From: an uncultured Oscillospiraceae bacterium
GTDB lineage: Bacteria > Bacillota > Clostridia > Oscillospirales > Oscillospiraceae
Reading direction: 5' to 3'
NCBI GenBank assembly: GCA_934589675.1
Contig: CAKTOF010000005.1
Coordinates: 1-64,000 of the forward strand
Length of the DNA stretch: 64,000 nucleotides
The position numbers and the translations under genes are program-made. The notes under the pieces were generated by a model. It was not told where the DNA came from. It saw nothing but the letters and a program-made list of their open reading frames with translations, and did not search any database. The first letter of the stretch is position 1, and every line of letters starts with the position of its first letter. Shown in pieces: positions 58,441 to 64,000 of the stretch.

Positions 58441-59184
58441 TTATTCCGCGGCCGGAGCCTCAGCCTCGGCAGCCGGCGCGGCGGCAGCGGCGCTGACGTC
58501 CTCGCCCTGACAGCCTTCCTGAACGGCGTTGGCCATGGTCTGGGCGATGAGGCGGATGGCGCGGATGGCGTCATCATTGCCCGGGATGACGTAGTCGACC
58601 TCGTCCGGATCGCAGTTCGTGTCGACGATGGCGACGACCGGGATGTGGAGCTTGCGGGCCTCAGCGATGGCGTTGCGCTCCTTGCGCGGGTCGACGATGA
58701 ACAGGGCGCCCGGGAGACGCTTCATCTCCTTGACACCGCCGAGGTACTTCTCGAGCTTGACGATCTCGCCCTGATGCTTGATGACTTCCTTCTTCGGGAG
58801 CATGGCGAACGTGCCGTCCTCTTCCATCTTGCGCAGCTGGGCAAGACGGTCGACGCGGGTGCGCATGGTCTTGAAATTCGTCAGCATACCGCCGAGCCAG
58901 CGGGCGTTGACGTAGTACATGCCGACGCGGCTGGCCTCCTCGCGGATGGCGTCCTGCGCCTGCTTCTTCGTGCCGACGAACAGGATGCTCTCGCCGCTCG
59001 CGGCGAGAGCACGGACGAAGTTGTACGCCTCTTCGAGCTTCTTGACGGTCTTCTGCAGGTCGATGATGTAGATGCCGTTGCGCTCGGTGTAGATATACGG
59101 CGCCATCTTCGGGTTCCAGCGGCGGGTCTGATGGCCGAAATGGACACCGGCCTCCAGGAGCTGTTTCATGGATACGACGGACAT
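58441..59184 (-). CDS. rpsB: 30S ribosomal protein S2
   Basis: Ribosomal protein S2, 247 residues, with the family hallmarks KQLLEAGVHFGHQTRRWNPKM, YIIDLQKT, LFVGTKKQAQDAI, RWLGGMLTN and IVDTNCDPD. A short Ala/Glu-rich C-terminal tail follows the conserved part, as in other Clostridia. The start at 59184 has AAAGGAGGAA upstream. A strong promoter lies about 120 bases upstream, leaving a leader that in many bacteria is the site of S2 autoregulation; no defined leader fold was proved here. Confidence 0.97.
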   Translation of the reverse strand: MSVVSMKQLLEAGVHFGHQTRRWNPKMAPYIYTERNGIYIIDLQKTVKKLEEAYNFVRALAASGESILFVGTKKQAQDAIREEASRVGMYYVNARWLGGMLTNFKTMRTRVDRLAQLRKMEEDGTFAMLPKKEVIKHQGEIVKLEKYLGGVKEMKRLPGALFIVDPRKERNAIAEARKLHIPVVAIVDTNCDPDEVDYVIPGNDDAIRAIRLIAQTMANAVQEGCQGEDVSAAAAAPAAEAEAPAAE

Positions 59185-59305
59185 AGGGTAGTTCCTCCTT
59201 TAAGTTGTTGCCTCCACCCCAATCATTTTCCAAGGCCGACCTTGCGGCACTTCCGGCCCGGAATCATCGGGTGTGTGAAGTCAATCGCGCTTTTCGCGCC
59301 CCGAT

Positions 59306-59334
59306 ATTATATAATAGCTTTCCCCGCTTGGCAA
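59306..59334 (-). promoter_or_regulatory. Strong promoter of rpsB-tsf
   Basis: Minus strand TTGCCA (59334-59329), 17 bp, TATAAT (59311-59306). Confidence 0.85.
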
Positions 59335-59408
59335 GCGTTTTTTTGAAAAAACTTCAGCTTTCTGCCCGTTTTCCGGGCGTGCGCGCTGTTCGGCGCGCAA
59401 TTTTCCGC

Positions 59409-59437
59409 TTGATTTTTGCCATGAGCTGTGATAGTAT
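59409..59437 (+). promoter_or_regulatory. Candidate promoter of secG
   Basis: TTGATT (59409-59414), 17 bp, TAGTAT (59432-59437), about 87 bases before the start. Confidence 0.5.
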
Positions 59438-59523
59438 CGTTGCTAGATTTGTAGTATTTTGCCCAATCGGCAGATTCCGGCGGGCTGCAGGCCGTAATTG
59501 CAGCGAGGAAACGGAGGATCACA

Positions 59524-59760
59524 ATGAGCGTACCGATGATCATCATTACCGCCATTCAGGTTTTGGCGGCGCTGTTCCTGATCGCTGTCGTCCTGCTCCA
59601 GTCCGGCAAGAACGCCGGCCTTTCCGGCGCAATCGCCGGCGCAGCCGACACCTTCATGAGTAAGAACAAGGCCCGCACGATGGACGCCAAGCTCGCGAAA
59701 TTGACCAAGTGGGTCGCGATCGTGTTCATCATTCTGACGTTCGTCATGAATCTCATCTGA
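59524..59760 (+). CDS. secG: Preprotein translocase subunit SecG
   Basis: SecG is a small accessory subunit of SecYEG. The 78-residue protein has two transmembrane helices (about 5-25 and 60-77) separated by the conserved LLQSGKNAGLSGAIAGAADTF loop, in parts. GGAGG precedes the start. It ends just before a terminator that also overlaps the end of spoIID. In Clostridia rnr or smpB often follow; they do not here. Confidence 0.95.
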   Translation: MSVPMIIITAIQVLAALFLIAVVLLQSGKNAGLSGAIAGAADTFMSKNKARTMDAKLAKLTKWVAIVFIILTFVMNLI

Positions 59761-59774
59761 GCATAGCGGTCACG

Positions 59775-59811
59775 CGGAGAGACGCCCATGCGGCGTCTCT
59801 CCGTTTATTTT
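59775..59811. terminator. Terminator between secG and spoIID
   Basis: CGGAGAGACGCC pairs with GGCGTCTCTCCG (59775-59786 with 59792-59803), followed by TTTATTTT on the plus strand. The T-run overlaps the spoIID stop codon. Confidence 0.9.
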
Positions 59812-60842
59812 CTGAGCGTTTTGAGCGTGATTCCCGTATAATAGTGCGTCAGAATCTCTGCAAAGTCCGCGCCCGCGTCGGCCATGGCGCTTGCGCCGTA
59901 CTGGCTCATGCCGACGCGGTGGCCGTAGCCGCTCGTCTCAAAGGCAACGCTCTTCTCCCCGACCGCGACCGAAAACGCCGCCGAGCGCAGCGAGAAGAGC
60001 GCGCGCAGCTGCGTGCCGGAAAACGCCGCGCCGCCGATCGAAATGGACGCGACGCCGCCGCCCGCGGTGTATTGCGTCTCGCCGATCCATGTGTCCGGCG
60101 TCCCGGTCAGGTCGGCCTCCGGCGCGGCCGTCAGGATCGTCTCGCAAAACGCCTCCAGCGGCACCTCCGTCACATCAAAATAGTGCGCGGCCGTCTCCTC
60201 GCCGGGGCTGTCCACCGAGCGCAGATACGCCACTTCCCCGCCCCAGACGGCCGAAGCGTCCTCCGTCCGGCCGCCGGAGCAGGAAAAATAGACCGCGTCG
60301 ATCAGCCGCCCATGATACGAGGCGACGACGCCGTCCGTCGAGCGGACGATCCGTGCTGCCCTTTCCATATCCGCGTCAAAGTCATCGCCGAGCGCTTCAT
60401 GCAGCGCCTGCTCGTCCAGATACGCCTGACAGCACGCGCTGTCGTCGCACACCGCCCCGCCATGTGCCCCGGAGGCCATCGTGCGCAGCACAAACGTCCG
60501 GGCGGCGACGGTCTGAGCGCGGAGCGCCTCGTCCGGGAAGTCCGGCGGCATCTCCGCGTATAAAACACCGCGCAGATACGCATCCAGCGGCAGCGAATAT
60601 GTCCCGTTTTGCGTCAGAAGGCGCACGCTCACGCAGCCGTCATAGCCGGACGCTTCATTTTTCACGCTGCGCGCTGACTGCGCCGTCTGCGCCTCCGGCG
60701 CGTCCGCAGGCGCGGCCGCCTCCGCAGCCCGGCGCGCCGGATGCGCGCAGCTGAGCGCAAGGGCGACCGGGATGACTGCAAGCACCGCTGTTGCAAACGC
60801 AGCGGCGCGATGTGCCGATAAAACCAGTTTGCTTTTTCTCAT
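59805..60842 (-). CDS. spoIID: Stage II sporulation protein D
   Basis: SpoIID is a membrane-anchored lytic transglycosylase acting with SpoIIM and SpoIIP in engulfment peptidoglycan remodelling. The 345-residue product has an N-terminal membrane anchor (residues about 12-32), then the family core LDAYLRGVLYAEMPPDFPDEALRAQTVAARTF, seen in parts, with the catalytic Glu in AEMP. The C-terminal GYGHRVGMSQYGASAMA follows. Cys residues in CDDSACCQAYL match the family's zinc site region. The start ATG 60842 is chosen; a TTG two codons earlier (60848) has slightly better spacing to AAGAG. spoIIM and spoIIP are not adjacent. Confidence 0.93.
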   Translation of the reverse strand: MRKSKLVLSAHRAAAFATAVLAVIPVALALSCAHPARRAAEAAAPADAPEAQTAQSARSVKNEASGYDGCVSVRLLTQNGTYSLPLDAYLRGVLYAEMPPDFPDEALRAQTVAARTFVLRTMASGAHGGAVCDDSACCQAYLDEQALHEALGDDFDADMERAARIVRSTDGVVASYHGRLIDAVYFSCSGGRTEDASAVWGGEVAYLRSVDSPGEETAAHYFDVTEVPLEAFCETILTAAPEADLTGTPDTWIGETQYTAGGGVASISIGGAAFSGTQLRALFSLRSAAFSVAVGEKSVAFETSGYGHRVGMSQYGASAMADAGADFAEILTHYYTGITLKTLRK

Positions 60843-60876
60843 ATGCAAGAAAACTCTTTTCCAATCTCAATTTTTG

Positions 60877-60885
60877 TGCTATGAT
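60877..60885 (+). promoter_or_regulatory. Extended -10 promoter of citrate synthase
   Basis: TGC-TATGAT (-10 at 60880-60885). The -35 is poor. The leader would be about 50 bases. Confidence 0.4.
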
Positions 60886-60940
60886 GGATGTTGTAACTCT
60901 TTAATTAGGTACGATCATTCCCATCGGAGGTGCATTCCAC

Positions 60941-62308
60941 TTGGATAAGAAACCATTATTCACCGATTCAAACGAATTTATTCACGCTCTGTGCCTCGAC
61001 TACGAGCGCATCAGCTCGCTGCTCCAGGATCCGCGCGAGAATCCGAACGTCAAGCGCGGCCTGCGAAACGCCGACGGCACCGGCGTCATGGTCGGCTATA
61101 CACAGATCGGCAACGTCCGCGGCTACTCGATGATCGACGGTGAAAAGACCCCGATGGAAGGCCGTCTTTTTTACCGCGGCTACAATATGATGGATCTCAT
61201 CAACGGCTTTTTCCGTGAAGGCCGTTTCGGCTTTGAGGAGATCGCGTATCTTCTGCTGTTCGGCAAGCTGCCGAACAAGCAGGAATACGAGCTGTTCAAG
61301 CATGTGCTGCACAAGAACATGGAGCTTCCCGCGAATTTCACAGAGGACATGATCATAAAGCAGCCGAGCCGCGACATCATGAACAAGCTCGCCCGCTCCG
61401 TCCTCGCGCTCTACTCAAGCGACGCGAACCCGGACAGCACGGAGCTGGAGAACATGATGCGCCAGTCTATCCGGCTCATCGCGCGCTTCCCCATCATCGT
61501 CGCGCACGCGCACGCGGTGAAGCGGCACTATTTCGACAACGACTCGCTCTATCTCCACCGCCCGCAGGAGGGGCTGTCCATCGCAGAGAACTTTCTGCGC
61601 GCCATCCGCCGCGACACGATGTTCACCGAGGAAGAGGCGCACCTGCTCGACCTTGCGCTCGTCGTCCACGCCGAGCACGGCGGCGGCAACAACTCCACCT
61701 TCACCTGCCGCGTCCTGTCCTCGACGGGCACGGACACATACTCGGCCATCTCCGCGGCCGTCGGCTCGCTCAAGGGACCGAAGCACGGCGGCGCAAACGC
61801 GGCCGTCCTGCGCCAGTTCGACGAGATCAAGTCGCATGTATCCGACTGGCAGAACGACGACGAGATTGCAAGCTACCTCACGCGCATCCTGCGCCGCGAG
61901 GCCGGCGACGGCTCCGGCCTGATCTACGGCATCGGCCACGCCATCTACACGCTGTCCGATCCGCGCGCGGTCGTGCTCAAGCAGTCTGCTCGCCATCTGG
62001 CCGAGAACTCCGAGTATGCTGACGAGTTTGCGCTGCTCGAGCGCATCGAAAAGCTCGCCCCGCAGATCTACGCGGACGTCACCGGCAGCAGCAAGTCCAT
62101 GTGCGCCAACGTCGACTTCTATTCCGGCATGGTCTATAAAATGCTTCACATCCCGCAGGATGTGTTCACGCCGCTGTTCGCCGTAGCGCGTGTGACCGGC
62201 TGGTGCGCCCACCGCATGGAAGAGGCGCTGACCGGCGGCCGCATCATCCGCCCGGCCTACAAGGCCATCGTCCCGCTGGCCGACTATGTCCCGCTCAACG
62301 AACGCTGA
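60941..62308 (+). CDS. gltA: Citrate synthase
   Basis: Condenses oxaloacetate with acetyl-CoA, in anaerobes mainly to make 2-oxoglutarate for glutamate. The 455-residue product has the active-site His246 (AEHGGGNN), His282 (GPKHGGANA), His333 (YGIGHAIYT) and Asp392 (VDFYSGMVY), so all catalytic residues are present. The long N-terminal extension before the core is common in clostridial homologues. The start is TTG 60941 with GGAGGTG 8 bases upstream; there is no suitable ATG. A 2-methylcitrate synthase role is possible but less likely at this length. Confidence 0.94.
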   Translation: MDKKPLFTDSNEFIHALCLDYERISSLLQDPRENPNVKRGLRNADGTGVMVGYTQIGNVRGYSMIDGEKTPMEGRLFYRGYNMMDLINGFFREGRFGFEEIAYLLLFGKLPNKQEYELFKHVLHKNMELPANFTEDMIIKQPSRDIMNKLARSVLALYSSDANPDSTELENMMRQSIRLIARFPIIVAHAHAVKRHYFDNDSLYLHRPQEGLSIAENFLRAIRRDTMFTEEEAHLLDLALVVHAEHGGGNNSTFTCRVLSSTGTDTYSAISAAVGSLKGPKHGGANAAVLRQFDEIKSHVSDWQNDDEIASYLTRILRREAGDGSGLIYGIGHAIYTLSDPRAVVLKQSARHLAENSEYADEFALLERIEKLAPQIYADVTGSSKSMCANVDFYSGMVYKMLHIPQDVFTPLFAVARVTGWCAHRMEEALTGGRIIRPAYKAIVPLADYVPLNER

Positions 62309-62338
62309 GCACTACTTCACGAACGGAGCTATTCCGAC

Positions 62339-64000
62339 ATGAAAAAAGCCCTGAAACTCATCATCCCCATCGTGCTTGCGCTGCTGCTGTGCGGCGGCGC
62401 GGCGTGGTATCTGCTGCTCTTCCGCCCGTCGCTGACAGCGGATTACTATGTGTCCCGCGCAGAAAAGGCCGTTTCGGCCGGCCGCTATGACCGCGCGGTG
62501 TCCAACTACGAGTCGGCCGAGGCGCTTGACGGCGGCAACGTCGCCATCCCGCTCGCACTTGCAGAGGCATATCGCCTCGCCGGCAACTACACCAAGGCCG
62601 AGTACACGCTCGTGCGCGCCATCTCCGCGTTTCCCGATGAGCTGTCGCTCTATACGACGCTCTCGCGCGTCTACGTCGAGCAGGACAAGCTGCTCGACGC
62701 CGAGCAGATGCTCTCGCGCGTGGCCAACGACGACATCCGCGCGCAGCTGTCCGCCCTGCGCCCCGCCCCGCCGGAGCTCAGCCCTGAAAGCGGGTACTAC
62801 AATGATTATATTGAGGTCTCCGCCGCATATTCCGGCGGCACCGTCTATCTTTCCGTCGGCGACGAGTATCCCACGCTCAAGCATCCGTACACAGGCCCCG
62901 TGCAGCTCGAGCGCGGCGAGACGAGCGTCTCGGCCATTGTCGTCTCGGACGACGGGCTTGTGAGCACGCTCACAACCGGCGGCTACACCGTCGGCCGCGT
63001 GGACGAGCCAGTCGCCTTTGTCGACGCCGCGCTGGAGGACGCCGTCCGGGAAGTGCTCGGCAAGAGCGCCGGCGAGACGATCATGTCGAGCGAGCTGTGG
63101 GCCATCACGGACTTCACGCTGCCGGAGGGCGTCACGACGCTAACAGACCTGACATGGTTTGAAGCGATCGAGGCTCTGACGGGCAGCGAGCTGCACGGCA
63201 TCGACCTGACGGTGCTCGCCTCGCTTCCGACGCTCCGGTCGCTGACGCTGACGAGCTCGTCGCTCTCATCGGCGGCCATGGAGGCCATCGGCAGCCTGAC
63301 GAGTCTGACGTCGCTCGACCTTTCAAGCTGCGGCCTTTCGTCCATTTCCGCGCTCTCCGGCCTGACGAAGCTTGTGACCGTCGACCTCTCTGACAACAGC
63401 ATCGGCAACATCACGCCGCTTGAAAACATGGCGCAGCTGCAGGAGCTCGACCTGTCCGGCAACGCCGTCAAGTCGCTCGCCGTGCTCGTCGACCTGCCGG
63501 AGCTGACCGTGCTCAAGCTGACGCGCGACCCGATCAGCGACCTCTCGCCTGCCGCCGGGTGCAAAAAGCTCACATACCTTGATGTGACCGGCTGCGGCAT
63601 CACCGACCTTTCGGCCGTGTCCGCAATGACGGAGCTCAGCGAGCTCCACGCCGGCTCGAACGCCATCACCAGTCTCGCCCCGCTGTCCGGCTGCACCGCG
63701 CTGCGCGTACTCGACGTGTCGACGAACCAGATCACAGACTGTGCCGTGCTCGCCTCGCTCACAAAGCTCGAGATCGTGAAGCTCGACTACAACAGCCTCA
63801 CGTCGCTGCCCGATTTTCCGGCCGAGAGCGCGCTCTACGACCTGTCCGTCACCTACAACGCCCTGACGGATGTTGAAGGACTCGCCGCGCTCACGACGCT
63901 CAACTACCTGAACATCGACTACAACAGCGTCACGAGCCTCGACTGTCTGGCTGACAGCATCAACCTCATCGCAGTCAACGCCTTCGCCAATCCGATCGCG
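62339..64000 (+). CDS. Membrane-anchored TPR/leucine-rich-repeat protein, 3'-truncated by window edge
   Basis: The reading frame is open from 62339 to the end of the window (554 codons). The N-terminus is a single transmembrane helix (residues 6-27). A TPR-like helical region follows (about 35-130; SNYESAEALDGGNVAIPLALAEAY-like repeats), then a small beta domain resembling the chitobiase C-terminal type (about 150-215). From about residue 290, regular 22-residue leucine-rich repeats of the bacterial type occur (LTSLTSLDLSSCGLSSIS-like). It is exported and would sit outside the membrane as a protein-binding surface. CGGAGC lies upstream of ATG 62339. Ligand is unknown. It follows citrate synthase by 30 bases but is probably unrelated in role. 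Confidence 0.85.
   Translation, partial: MKKALKLIIPIVLALLLCGGAAWYLLLFRPSLTADYYVSRAEKAVSAGRYDRAVSNYESAEALDGGNVAIPLALAEAYRLAGNYTKAEYTLVRAISAFPDELSLYTTLSRVYVEQDKLLDAEQMLSRVANDDIRAQLSALRPAPPELSPESGYYNDYIEVSAAYSGGTVYLSVGDEYPTLKHPYTGPVQLERGETSVSAIVVSDDGLVSTLTTGGYTVGRVDEPVAFVDAALEDAVREVLGKSAGETIMSSELWAITDFTLPEGVTTLTDLTWFEAIEALTGSELHGIDLTVLASLPTLRSLTLTSSSLSSAAMEAIGSLTSLTSLDLSSCGLSSISALSGLTKLVTVDLSDNSIGNITPLENMAQLQELDLSGNAVKSLAVLVDLPELTVLKLTRDPISDLSPAAGCKKLTYLDVTGCGITDLSAVSAMTELSELHAGSNAITSLAPLSGCTALRVLDVSTNQITDCAVLASLTKLEIVKLDYNSLTSLPDFPAESALYDLSVTYNALTDVEGLAALTTLNYLNIDYNSVTSLDCLADSINLIAVNAFANPIA

Overview
The window comes from the chromosome of a GC-rich, spore-forming, anaerobic Gram-positive bacterium. 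By gene content it looks like an Oscillospiraceae-type member of the Clostridia. The evidence is the sporulation set (sigG, spoVAD/spoVAE, spoIIR, spoIID, ytvI-like), Firmicutes-style addAB, a yqfN-yqfO-type pair (trmK/Nif3), an Asp23 plus DAK2 pair and a butyrate-type CoA-transferase. Genus is not decidable from the sequence. No rRNA, prophage, transposase or CRISPR array is present, and there is one tRNA.

1-10.6 kb is housekeeping on the plus strand: 3' part of pyrG, sigG, recG, asnB, a C_GCAxxG_C_C protein, gpmI, an Asp23/YloU protein and a FakA-like DAK2 protein. 10.6-11.0 kb is a non-coding patch of dispersed palindromic repeats. 11.0-15.5 kb holds an HtrA protease, a YtvI-like membrane protein, tRNA-Ser(GGA) and a CoA-transferase.

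15.5-23.5 kb is the most coherent regulatory unit, all on the minus strand: rpoN (sigma-54), a PAS-AAA+ sigma-54 activator, then livK-H-M-G-F for branched-chain amino acid (or related) import. A full -24/-12 sigma-54 promoter lies in front of livK. Three TGCA-N4-TGCA palindromes on near-helical spacing lie further upstream and may be the activator's enhancer sites.

23.6-28 kb has a TetR-family regulator divergent from oleate hydratase, with a paired inverted operator candidate between them. Then comes a spoVAD-spoVAE unit with a sigma-G-like promoter and a 34-residue Gln/Asn-rich peptide gene with its own forespore-type promoter, RBS and terminator. 28-42.5 kb: addAB, a phospholipase D-family protein, spoIIR, then ispE / phosphoglycerate-mutase-like / aminotransferase / Lrp on the minus strand, and a DUF378 protein. 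The spoIIR promoter appears to be built into a terminator hairpin that would block read-through from ispE.

41.3-48.9 kb encodes envelope-facing proteins: a divergent pair made of a zinc-ribbon/Ig-like protein and a kinase-fold/Fn3 protein whose HRD motif is degenerate, a second repeat-rich non-coding patch, and a DHHW + MBOAT O-acetylation pair. 49-52.7 kb returns to conserved genes. 52.7-57.4 kb is an accessory island of secreted or membrane-anchored proteins: an AT-rich matrixin-like protease and partner, a large protein with two 172-residue repeats of different base composition, and a lipoprotein. 57.4-64 kb is core again (tsf, rpsB, secG, spoIID, citrate synthase) and ends inside a TPR/LRR membrane protein.

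All functions are read from motifs and remembered family features; no database search was possible. Promoter, operator and hairpin calls are by eye.
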